Source: Limiplasma sp031549415 (GTDB lineage Bacteria; Bacillota; Clostridia; Christensenellales; Aristaeellaceae). Taken from it: a DNA stretch of 64,000 nucleotides. Shown here piece after piece: positions 57,071-64,000 of this stretch. The stretch spans positions 1 through 64,000 of the forward strand of contig JAVBPU010000009.1 in the NCBI GenBank assembly GCA_031549415.1, in the 5' to 3' direction. The notes beneath the pieces are model-generated. The model was not told the origin of the DNA. It searched no databases and saw only the letters and a program-made list of their open reading frames with translations. The translations under genes were made by a program, and so were the position numbers. Within the stretch, counting starts at the first letter, position 1, and each line of letters starts with the position of its first letter.

Positions 57071-57940
57071 ATGAAAGACATTGGATTTATCGGCGTTGGC
57101 GTTATGGGCAAATCGATGGTGCGGAACCTAATGAAGAAAGGCTTTCACGTATCCGTATATACCCGGGACAAGAGCAAGATCATGGATGTGCTGGCCGAGG
57201 GCGCACAGTGGTGTGACAGCGTGAAAGAATGCGCCGAAAACCGGGACGCAATCATCACAATCGTGGGCTATCCGGCCGATGTGGACCAGGTGTATTTTGA
57301 GCGGAATGGAATTTTGGAGAGCGCCCCAAAAGGGTGCTATCTCATTGATATGACCACCACTGCCCCTTCCCAGGCCGTGAGGATTTACGAAGCGGCCAGG
57401 CAGCGGGGCCTCTCCGCGCTGGATGCCCCGGTATCCGGGGGCGACAGCGGGGCCCGCGCCGGTACGCTATCGATCATGGTGGGCGGGGACGAACAGGCTT
57501 TTCAGGCCTGCCTACCCCTGCTGGAAGCCCTTGGCACCAACATTGTATATGAAGGAGCGGCGGGCTTTGGGCAGCATACAAAAATGACCAACCAGATTGC
57601 TTTGGCAGGGGCCATCGCGGGGGTCTCCGAAGCCATCAGTTATGGCCGCAAGGTGGGCCTGGACGTGGCCAAGATGCTGGACAGCATCAGCAAGGGCGCA
57701 GCGGGCAGCTGGCAGATGACGAATAACGGCCCGAAGATGTTGGAAGGGGATTTCCGACCCGGTTTTTACGTCAAGCACTACATCAAGGACCTGCGCATCG
57801 CCGCGGAGGAAGCCCAGGCGGCTGATTTGGACCTGGGTGTGCTGGCCCATGTGCTTGCCATGTATGAGGCCCTTGATCAACGCGGTATGGGTGATTTGGG
57901 CACGCAAGCGCTTATCCGGTACTTTGACGAAGAGGAATAG
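57071..57940 (+). CDS. NAD(P)-dependent beta-hydroxyacid dehydrogenase
   Basis: A 289-residue oxidoreductase of the 3-hydroxyisobutyrate dehydrogenase / tartronate semialdehyde reductase family. The nucleotide-binding motif is GFIGVGVMGKSM near residue 6. The substrate-binding motif DAPVSGGDSGARAGTLSIMVGG lies near 120, and the catalytic Lys is in FGQHTKMTNQ near 175. The reaction would reduce or oxidise a short hydroxyacid; the substrate is unknown but, with the preceding genes, probably derives from the imported sugar. ATG at 57071 was chosen because AGGAGG is 10 bases upstream; a TTG at 57062 is too close. It is the last operon gene before a strong hairpin. Confidence 0.88.
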   Translation: MKDIGFIGVGVMGKSMVRNLMKKGFHVSVYTRDKSKIMDVLAEGAQWCDSVKECAENRDAIITIVGYPADVDQVYFERNGILESAPKGCYLIDMTTTAPSQAVRIYEAARQRGLSALDAPVSGGDSGARAGTLSIMVGGDEQAFQACLPLLEALGTNIVYEGAAGFGQHTKMTNQIALAGAIAGVSEAISYGRKVGLDVAKMLDSISKGAAGSWQMTNNGPKMLEGDFRPGFYVKHYIKDLRIAAEEAQAADLDLGVLAHVLAMYEALDQRGMGDLGTQALIRYFDEEE

Positions 57941-57959
57941 GCGGCTTTTTCTCCATGAC

Positions 57960-58000
57960 AACCATGCCGACACGCCGGAGATGGCGTGTCGGCATGGTTT
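57960..58000. terminator. Terminator between converging dehydrogenase and YkgJ genes
   Basis: A 17-bp perfect stem, AACCATGCCGACACGCC with GGCGTGTCGGCATGGTT, loop of 6 bases, short T run. It can serve both strands. Confidence 0.82.
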
Positions 58001-58084
58001 AGAAAAAGGCAGTCCCTCCGAAACAACAAACTGGTAAGGCCACACCGAAAGGGCTTTCGTTTTTTATTTCTGTGCGGTAACGCC

Positions 58085-58636
58085 CTACAGCTTCTTCATT
58101 TCATCCAGCAGCGCCTGCTCTGTCACCAAAAACTCCAATTGACACAGGTTGCGAACCAGAATATTCCCTGTCGCCTCCACCGCCTTCACAAAGGCCGGGT
58201 CGAAGGCGTTCATGCGGGCCTGCTCCGGCAGGGGACAGACCGCCCAGGCCCGGGGGTCTATTTCGGCGGCAACGGTGGGATGGTCCCCGGCGGCATCGAA
58301 GTTCACCCGTAGCCGAAGGGGAAAGAGGCGGCAGGCAAGGGGCCTGTTTGGGCGGTCACAACGGCCTTCACATACCAGCCGGGTTCCGGTTTTCAGCACG
58401 GTGCTGTCCGGCACCAGGCGGAAGGGAAACCCTTCAATTGTTTCGTGATAAAGCCTCTCTTCATAAGGAAACAGCTGCATGCCGTTTTCTCCGGTCTCAT
58501 CCGGCAGGCAACAGGCATGGCCGCAGAGCCTGCCGCAATCGCCTTTGACAGGATGGACGGTTTCCAGCTGCTGGCGGGCCGCCCGCACCGCTGCAAGAGC
58601 ACCGGGATGCAACAGCCATCGTAGCACAATACCCAT
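58085..58636 (-). CDS. YkgJ-family cysteine cluster protein
   Basis: A 183-residue cytosolic protein. The cysteine pattern is G-D-C-G-R-L-C-G-H-A-C-C near residue 35, then V-C-E-G-R-C-D-R-P-N-R-P-L-A-C-R-L-F-P near 90, then the Cys of WAVCPL near 130, as in the YkgJ/CxxCxxCC family that is expected to bind zinc or an Fe-S cluster. The function is unknown. ATG at 58636 has AAAGGAAAAG just upstream; the longer open frame has no ribosome site. Confidence 0.83.
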   Translation of the reverse strand: MGIVLRWLLHPGALAAVRAARQQLETVHPVKGDCGRLCGHACCLPDETGENGMQLFPYEERLYHETIEGFPFRLVPDSTVLKTGTRLVCEGRCDRPNRPLACRLFPLRLRVNFDAAGDHPTVAAEIDPRAWAVCPLPEQARMNAFDPAFVKAVEATGNILVRNLCQLEFLVTEQALLDEMKKL

Positions 58637-58730
58637 GGGCTTTTCCTTTCTTTGGCTGAGCCAAACCCATAACCAGCGCTTCATAAACGGTAAAAAGGAG
58701 GAATATCCTGCCTCAAAGGGAGGCGTGTGG

Positions 58731-59303
58731 ATGGGCAATTTTCTGCGGCATACCTGGGACCTGATTGTAAAGGGAGCCATGCTGGTGGCAGGGTTCCTGC
58801 AGGGCATCCGTTGGGGAGAGAACAGGGGCATTGTGCTGCTGCTTGCCTTGATGGTGGCGGATTACATCAGCGGCGTGGTGGCGGCGGCCATGAAAAAAAG
58901 CCGCAAAAGCGTTACAGGGGGCCTATCCAGCCAAGTGGGGGCCCAGGGCCTGCTGAAAAAGGGCCTGATGCTGCTGGTGGTGCTGCTGGCCTATGTGCTA
59001 GATCGCTTCATTGACCAGGGAAACACCATGTTTCAAAGCGCCGTCACTTGGTTTTACATCAGCAATGAAGCCCTGTCGCTGGTAGAAAACCTGGCAGTTG
59101 CGGGGGTGCCCATTCCCAAAAAGCTGCGGGCCGCGTTGGAACGGCTGGCAGAAGAGGAAGAGGCGGAAGCAGCGCCTCCCCAGGAGGTCCCGGAGCAACC
59201 CGCGGACACGCTGCCCCCGGAGGAAACGGCAGAACCCGGCGCAACACAAGAAGCAGAACAGACGCCGCCCCAACCACCGTCCCAGCCACCGCCCCAGGGA
59301 TGA
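58731..59303 (+). CDS. Phage-holin-family membrane protein with proline-rich tail
   Basis: A 190-residue membrane protein of the holin-4 (toxin-secretion/phage-lysis holin) family. Helices lie at about 12-30, 33-52 (GIVLLLALMVADYISGVVAAAM) and 78-95; the segment ADYISGVVAAAMKKS...S.....GLLKKG and FYISNEALSLVENLAVAGVPIPKKL are the family signature. The tail from about 140 is rich in Glu, Pro and Gln. No other phage gene is adjacent, so it may be a domesticated holin. ATG at 58731 has GGGAGG 7 bases upstream. The stop lies 3 bases from the end of the convergent tsaD gene. Confidence 0.82.
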   Translation: MGNFLRHTWDLIVKGAMLVAGFLQGIRWGENRGIVLLLALMVADYISGVVAAAMKKSRKSVTGGLSSQVGAQGLLKKGLMLLVVLLAYVLDRFIDQGNTMFQSAVTWFYISNEALSLVENLAVAGVPIPKKLRAALERLAEEEEAEAAPPQEVPEQPADTLPPEETAEPGATQEAEQTPPQPPSQPPPQG

Positions 59304-59306
59304 CCG

Positions 59307-60365
59307 TTACAACAACCGCAGCGCGGGTACCGCGTTCAGGTCCAGCGGGGCCAGCTCTCCCTTTCGCAGCCTGTAGTAGGCGGCGCTGCCAATCATGGCG
59401 GCGTTGTCGGTACACAGCCAAAGCTCTGGCATGCACAGGGTAAAGCCGTGCTTCTTCGCCAGGGCTTGCATTTGCGTGCGCAGGCGCAGGTTGGCGCTGA
59501 CGCCCCCCGCCAAGCAGAGGGTGGAAAGCCCGCTTTCCTTCAGGGCCAGCACCGCCTTTTCACACAGGCTGTCCACCACGGCCTTTTGGAAGGAGGCGGC
59601 CAAGTCCGCTTTGGGCAGAGCCTCCCCCCGCTGCTCCATTTTATGGCAGGCATTCAAAAAGGCGGTTTTCAGCCCGGAAAAGCTGTAATCATACCGGCCT
59701 TCCGGGGAGGGGTGGGGAAGAGGCAGGTACCCGTCGTTCCCGGTTTCGGCCAACTGGCTCAAAAGTGGGCCGCCAGGGTAGGGAAGGCCCAGCACCCGGG
59801 CGGCTTTGTCAAAGGCCTCACCGGCGGCATCGTCCACCGTTTGGCCCAGCAGGGTATAATCCGCATAGTTATTCACACGCACCAAGTGGCTGTGGCCGCC
59901 GCTGACCACCAGGCACAGGAAAGGCGGCTGCAGCCCGGGCGTGGAAAGATAATTGGCGCTCACATGGCCTTCGATATGGTTGACGGGAATGAGCGGGATG
60001 CGGCTGGTGAAGCTGAGCCCCTTCATGCAGCTGACCCCGGTGAGCAGCGCGCCCACCAAACCCGGGCCGTAGGTGACCGCCAACGCGTCCATATCCTGTA
60101 GGACAAGGCCCGCCTGGGCCAGGGCCTGGTCCAGCACCCGGTCGCAGGCGTCCACATGGGCGCGGCTGGCAATCTCCGGCACCACGCCGCCATAGAGGGC
60201 GTGGATGTCCACCTGGGAAAAGATGACGCTGGACAATACCGTCCGGCCATTTTCCACTATAGCGGCGGCGGTCTCGTCGCAGCTGCTCTCCAAAGCCAGG
60301 ATGCGAATGGAAGCCTTGCTTTGCAAGGCTTCCCATTTTTGTTGCATGTCTTGCGGGGTATTCAT
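59307..60365 (-). CDS. tsaD: tRNA N6-adenosine threonylcarbamoyltransferase
   Basis: A 352-residue essential enzyme that moves the threonylcarbamoyl group from TC-AMP to A37 of ANN-reading tRNAs, working with TsaB and TsaE. It has ILALESSCDET at the start of the ASKHA fold, metal-binding histidines in VNHIEGHVSANYL near residue 131, and VSGGHSHLV near 155. Nucleotide-binding parts include GEAFDKAARVLGLPYPGGP and LAGGVSANLRLR. There is an N-terminal extension of about 20 residues. AAAGGAG precedes the ATG. tsaB and tsaE are not in the window. Confidence 0.96.
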   Translation of the reverse strand: MNTPQDMQQKWEALQSKASIRILALESSCDETAAAIVENGRTVLSSVIFSQVDIHALYGGVVPEIASRAHVDACDRVLDQALAQAGLVLQDMDALAVTYGPGLVGALLTGVSCMKGLSFTSRIPLIPVNHIEGHVSANYLSTPGLQPPFLCLVVSGGHSHLVRVNNYADYTLLGQTVDDAAGEAFDKAARVLGLPYPGGPLLSQLAETGNDGYLPLPHPSPEGRYDYSFSGLKTAFLNACHKMEQRGEALPKADLAASFQKAVVDSLCEKAVLALKESGLSTLCLAGGVSANLRLRTQMQALAKKHGFTLCMPELWLCTDNAAMIGSAAYYRLRKGELAPLDLNAVPALRLL

Positions 60366-60374
60366 GAAGCTCCT

Positions 60375-61292
60375 TTAGGACCGGGCGCTGGTAGACTTCT
60401 TTTTGGAAGAAGAGGCGCGCTTGGCGGTGGATTTGCGGGCGGTGGAACGGGTGGAGCGGCGGCGGCTACTGCCGGAGGCGCGGGAGGAACCGCTCTTGCC
60501 AAACAGGGCTGTCAGCAGCTTGGACAGCGGGAACAGCAACAGGGGCAGCACCAGCACAAGGGCGGCCAGGAGGCCGAAGGTCACGGCCACGGGCTGGAGG
60601 TACCCGGCGAAAAGCTGGGAGGGGAAGAGCTGCATAATGGGCTCGGCGGCGTTAAAGATGCCATCGGGAATCAACAGCTTGTGGATAGCGCCCCAGAGGC
60701 TGTCAAAGTTCAGCAGCCCCCATAGCCCAATGCCGCCCACCAACACCAGGGGCGCCACCGCGCCCAGGTAGTAACCGCCAAAGGAGAAGCTATTCTTTTT
60801 GCTGCCCTTGGTGCCGATCAGGGAGCGGCCCAGCAGCAGGACCACAACACCCACCCCGGCCAGCAGCACCGTGGTGGCGGAGGACACCCAGCCCTTCACC
60901 GTGGCCATGTGGTCCTTAAAGGTCTGGGGGATAGGCATGATGTGGTCGCCAATGACAATGGTGGGCTCCCAGTTGCTGACGGTGCCTTGCAAATAGGCCA
61001 GGGTGGACACAGAAAAGCTCTTGGCACTGCTTTCATCCATGCCCAGGGCGGCCAGGTCCACGTTGTTTGTGATGCCTTCGGTGAGGAGGCTCACTTTCGT
61101 GGCGTTGTAGTAAAGGGAGGCCCCCAGCGCCAGGGCCATCAGCAGAAAGGCGGCGATGAGGCAGGTCCAGAAGGAGTTGCGCTTTTTTTCCAGGTTGCTT
61201 TCCGAGAAGAGCTTGCTGGGGTTCACTTTGTCTTTCAGATCGTCCACGATGTTTTCGGTAAGATTGCCCAGGATATTTTTGTCATCGGCCAT
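60375..61292 (-). CDS. DUF1461-like integral membrane protein with basic Ser/Arg/Lys tail
   Basis: A 305-residue membrane protein. Helix 1 is at about 42-64, then an extracellular part of about 65 residues, then helices near 135-157, 172-195 and 225-250. The segment LNFDSLWGAIHKLLIPDGIFNAAEPIMQLFPSQLF near 190-225 matches the DUF1461 pattern (FD..H...F....W..DP...LI.MFP...F). The C-terminal 45 residues are almost only Ser, Arg, Lys, Ala and Thr (SRRRSTRSTARKSTAKR), like a histone H1-type tail, and would face the cytosol. AGGAGG precedes the ATG. It is 9 bases from tsaD. Confidence 0.75.
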   Translation of the reverse strand: MADDKNILGNLTENIVDDLKDKVNPSKLFSESNLEKKRNSFWTCLIAAFLLMALALGASLYYNATKVSLLTEGITNNVDLAALGMDESSAKSFSVSTLAYLQGTVSNWEPTIVIGDHIMPIPQTFKDHMATVKGWVSSATTVLLAGVGVVVLLLGRSLIGTKGSKKNSFSFGGYYLGAVAPLVLVGGIGLWGLLNFDSLWGAIHKLLIPDGIFNAAEPIMQLFPSQLFAGYLQPVAVTFGLLAALVLVLPLLLFPLSKLLTALFGKSGSSRASGSSRRRSTRSTARKSTAKRASSSKKKSTSARS

Positions 61293-61340
61293 GGGGGGAA
61301 CCTCCTTGCTATGATGGGATGGAGCGGTGAAAGCATTTCG

Positions 61341-62156
61341 TTAGAAAGCGAAAAGAAGCAGCCTGGAAGCGCAGCAGGCGCCGGCGGCCTCCAGGCTTTT
61401 CTTGGAGTTGTGGTTATAGTACCAGCAGCCGGAGACCGGCTTGCGGCCGCTGTCCACCACCCGCTGGCGAAGCTGGGTCAGGATGACCGTGGCCACCCCC
61501 TGTTGGCGGTACTCTTCGCAGACGTACATGCCGATGCCTGCGGTTTCCGGCAGGATTTGGCTGGGTTGCAAGGCCCCGAAGCCCACCACGTCGCCCTTTT
61601 GCTCCGCAATGTACAGGGTCAGCGAGGTGGAGCCCGCCAGCAAACGGGGCAGGTCCTCGTCAAAAAAGCCTTGGGCCAGGGCAAAGGTGGGGGTATCCGC
61701 AGGAAACTGGGCCTGGCGCAGGGTGATGGGGGCCGGGGTCCGCTTCTGCTTCACTGGACTTGTTTCCGCCTCCGCTTCCCCATACACCGCCAAATAGCCC
61801 TGCTTTTCCAGCCGGGCGTAGTCGTCCAGGCAATGGCAGAGGAAGAACTCGTCCCCGGTGGGCAATAAGGCGTTCACCACCGACTCGTACTTTTTGACCC
61901 GGGCAAACAGGGCCTGGGACAACGCCCCATAGGACGGTTCCACAAAAAACAGCACCAAAGTGCTCTCCCCATGGATGGAAAAATAGCCCATGGGCTTTGC
62001 GCCGTCCAGCATTTGGTAGTGATGGGCGGCCAGAACCCGGTCCTCCCAGTAGGACTCCACCACCACCTGCTTTTCCCGCAGATGGGCGGTTGCCAGAGGC
62101 TGGATCTGCTGCCAGGGGCAGGCTTGAAAGGAAATGGCGAAAACATCTTTCGTCAT
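61341..62156 (-). CDS. GNAT-family acetyltransferase with N-terminal extension
   Basis: A 271-residue protein. Residues about 1-125 form a degenerate GNAT-like half. Residues about 150-260 are the active half, with LYIAEQKGDVVGFGALQP and GIGMYVCEEYRQQGVATVILTQLRQRV, which carries the acetyl-CoA loop R-Q-Q-G-V-A near 225, followed by GCWYYNHNSKKSLEAAG. The substrate is unknown. It is in a minus-strand run after prfB (14-base gap). AGGAGG precedes the ATG. Confidence 0.83.
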   Translation of the reverse strand: MTKDVFAISFQACPWQQIQPLATAHLREKQVVVESYWEDRVLAAHHYQMLDGAKPMGYFSIHGESTLVLFFVEPSYGALSQALFARVKKYESVVNALLPTGDEFFLCHCLDDYARLEKQGYLAVYGEAEAETSPVKQKRTPAPITLRQAQFPADTPTFALAQGFFDEDLPRLLAGSTSLTLYIAEQKGDVVGFGALQPSQILPETAGIGMYVCEEYRQQGVATVILTQLRQRVVDSGRKPVSGCWYYNHNSKKSLEAAGACCASRLLLFAF

Positions 62157-62170
62157 AAAGCGCCTCCTGC

Positions 62171-63269
62171 CTACTGCATCTTCAGGTAGGCGGTGATGAA
62201 GCCGTCCAGATTGCCGTCCATCACGTCCCCCACATTGCCCATTTCATAGTTGGTGCGGTGGTCCTTCACCATGGTGTAGGGCTGGAACACATAGCTGCGG
62301 ATCTGGCTGCCCCACTCAATTTTTTTCATTTCGCCCTTGATATCCGCCATCTGCTCCTCTTTTTCCCGTTCCCGAAGCTCCAACAGGCGGCTCTTTAAGA
62401 TGCGCAGGCACATTTCCCGGTTCTGGATCTGGCTGCGCTCGTTTTGGCACTGGGCCACTACCCCCGTGGGCAGGTGGGTCATGCGCACGGCGCTGTCGGT
62501 GCGGTTGACGTGCTGGCCGCCCGCGCCGCCGGCCCGGTAGGTGTCGATGCGCACTTCCTCCATATTCACCTCAAACGCCCCGTCATCCTGCATGATGGGG
62601 GACACGTCCAAGGAACTAAAGGAGGTATGCCGCCTAGCGTTGCTGTCAAAGGGCGAGATGCGCACCAGACGGTGCACGCCCTTTTCGCTGCGCAAAAAGC
62701 CATAGGCGTTGTCGCCCTCCACCTGGAAGGTGACGCTTTTCACCCCGGCTTCATCACCATCCAGATAATCCAGCACGGTAAGCTTATAGCCGTGGCGCTC
62801 ACAATACCGGGTGTACATGCGGTACAGCATGCCCGTCCAGTCCTGGGCCTCGGTACCGCCCGCCCCGGCGTGGAGGGAGAGCACCGCGTCGCAGTCGTCA
62901 TAAGCGCCCCGCATAAGGGTCTCCAGCTCCAGGGCTTCCGCGTCGGTGGACAGGGCCAAAAGCTCCTGCTCGCACTCGGCGGCGATGTCCGGGTCCTCGT
63001 CCTCGCTGAGCAAGGACAGCATGGCCTCCACATCGTCGGCACGGCTTTGCAGCTTTCCCACATGGCCAATTTTGTTTTCCAGGGAGGCAACCTTTTTGTT
63101 CACGGCGGTGGAACGCTGCAGGTCATTCCAGAACTCCTGCGCGTTCATTTCCTCCTTTAACTCGGCCAGCTCTTCCTGCATGCGGTCCAAGTTAAAGTGC
63201 ATCCCCTGCCTTTGTGATGGTTTCGCGCAAACGCTCCAAATCTTGACGGAAACGGTCTTGGTCGATCAT
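62171..63269 (-). CDS. prfB: Peptide chain release factor 2, with programmed +1 frameshift
   Basis: RF2 releases finished proteins at UGA and UAA. The zero-frame begins at ATG 63269 and runs 25 codons (MIDQDRFRQDLERLRETI...AGDAL) to an in-frame TAA at 63194-63192. After CTT a +1 shift continues with NLDRMQEELAEL to 62171, giving about 365 residues, the normal RF2 length. Domain 2 has the SPF anticodon motif (VRISPFDSNARRHTSF) that identifies RF2, and the GGQ motif (RAGGAGGQHVNRTDSAVR) catalyses hydrolysis. AGGGG lies 5 bases before the slippery CTT. The stop in the shift site is TAA, not the usual TGA. It lies downstream of secA. Confidence 0.95.
63192..63209 (-). promoter_or_regulatory. prfB programmed frameshift site
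   Basis: Minus strand CAGGGGATGCACTTTAA: an internal Shine-Dalgarno-like AGGGG, then CTT TAA C. The ribosome slips from CTT to the +1 frame when the stop codon is decoded slowly. The frame analysis was checked codon by codon on both sides. Confidence 0.92.
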
Positions 63270-63317
63270 CCAACTCACATCTTTTCTTCCTGAATTTATG
63301 GGAGACCAGGGGAATGC

Positions 63318-64000
63318 CTACTGGCCCGCCCCGCAGCAATGCTTGTATTTCTTGCCGCTACCGCAGGGGCAGGGCTGGTTCCTTCCGGCCGCGCCGGGCT
63401 GGGATTTGTTCACCGGCGCGCCACCCTTTTTGGCCTGGCCGTTGGTATTGGCGCCCTGCAAGCCCGCCTGGACCTTATCCAAGCTAATGGCCTGGCGGCG
63501 CTCCGGCACCCGCTCCACATGGCTTTGGTATAGGCGGCGCACCGTTTCCTCCCGGATGAAATGCACCATGTCATTAAACATATCGTAGCTTTCCAGGCGG
63601 TATTCCTGCACCGGGTCCCGCTGGCCATAGGCCCGCAGACCAATGCCATCCCGCAGGTTGTCCATGTCGTCGATGTGGTCCATCCAGTGGTGGTCGATGG
63701 CATTGAGGAGAATGACCCGCTCAAACTCCCGCATGTCCACGCCAATGCCAGCCAGCAGCGTCTCCCGCTCCTGGTAGAAGGCTTCCGCGTCGGCGTACAG
63801 CAGGGCCTTTAGCTGGTCCGGCTCCTCCAGGGCCTCGATCTGTTTCGCGTGCTTGGCAATGTCTCCTCTATGCAGACACAGCGCTTCCAAATACTCCGTG
63901 GCATCGGCCAGGTTCCAGTCGAAGCTCCCTTCCCCGGTGAAGTTGCGCTCAGCGCAGCTGTCGATCAGGCTATGCACCATGGTGATGATGTTGCCGCGCA
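63318..64000 (-). CDS. secA: SecA preprotein translocase ATPase, C-terminal part
   Basis: Partial: the reading frame is still open at the window edge (R-G-N-I-I-T before MVHSLIDSC), so this is only the last 227 residues or so. It contains the helical wing and scaffold region with ERVILLNAIDHHWMDHIDDMDNLRDGIGLRAYGQRDPVQEYRLESYDMFNDMV, a strong SecA signature. The C-terminal zinc-binding SEC-C motif is CPCGSGKKYKHCC, preceded by a Gly/Gln/Asn-rich linker. SecA drives protein export through SecYEG; the SEC-C tail binds SecB or ribosomes in other species. Confidence 0.97.
   Translation of the reverse strand, partial: RGNIITMVHSLIDSCAERNFTGEGSFDWNLADATEYLEALCLHRGDIAKHAKQIEALEEPDQLKALLYADAEAFYQERETLLAGIGVDMREFERVILLNAIDHHWMDHIDDMDNLRDGIGLRAYGQRDPVQEYRLESYDMFNDMVHFIREETVRRLYQSHVERVPERRQAISLDKVQAGLQGANTNGQAKKGGAPVNKSQPGAAGRNQPCPCGSGKKYKHCCGAGQ

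Noticed and set aside
58731..59303. Second prophage at the holin-family gene
   Set aside because: No other phage gene lies nearby; flanking genes are chromosomal (YkgJ-type and tsaD).

Overview
The window is chromosomal DNA of a Gram-positive, endospore-type bacterium of the Clostridia. The evidence is a sporulation sigma factor (sigG) with its own forespore-type promoter, DUF1292 and DUF896 proteins typical of Firmicutes, a sortase with a wall-anchored adhesin, AGGAGG ribosome sites, and many TTGACA/TATAAT promoters. Base composition is moderately GC-rich. A gut, Christensenellales-like relative is a guess that the sequence does not prove.

Layout. 1-2.5 kb is the end of a prophage: a tail-end protein, a tiny CD1375/XkdX-like protein, an NlpC/P60 endolysin and holin-like membrane proteins, closed by a terminator and followed by a minus-strand tRNA-Thr whose 3' end faces the phage. 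3.4-20.8 kb is a single 5,802-codon gene for a giant secreted adhesin: an N-terminal array of Ig-like modules, then more than 30 SpaA/Cna-B isopeptide modules, including a tandemly duplicated block of about 3.1 kb, then a non-canonical sorting signal. It is followed by a chimeric sortase that carries a C39-like domain without its catalytic cysteine. These two genes are the most unusual system here.

23-38 kb holds a CtpE-like P-type ATPase, a COG2509-type flavoprotein, a DUF1801 protein, sigG, two small secreted proteins, aconitase (minus), an alpha/beta hydrolase, a secreted LRR protein (minus), a condensation-fold acyltransferase with a DUF6320 membrane protein, and a DMT exporter (minus). 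39-48 kb is mostly minus strand: DUF1292, DUF896, a GtrA-type glycosyltransferase, an M1-type peptidase, and an operon of ABC ATPase, FtsX-type permease, HlyD-like adaptor and TetR regulator.

48-58 kb has a two-domain chagasin-type inhibitor, then a membrane-sensor AraC regulator divergent from a carbohydrate operon: binding protein, two permeases, a glycosidase-like protein and a hydroxyacid dehydrogenase. No ATPase gene is present in this operon. 58-64 kb holds YkgJ and holin-family proteins and a minus-strand housekeeping run: secA (cut by the window edge), prfB with a programmed frameshift, a GNAT protein, a DUF1461 protein and tsaD.

Non-coding structure includes a 160-nt imperfect palindrome overlapping the sortase stop codon, a 28-bp perfect hairpin, six 14-bp tandem repeats, and three ACAAATGC copies upstream of the carbohydrate operon.
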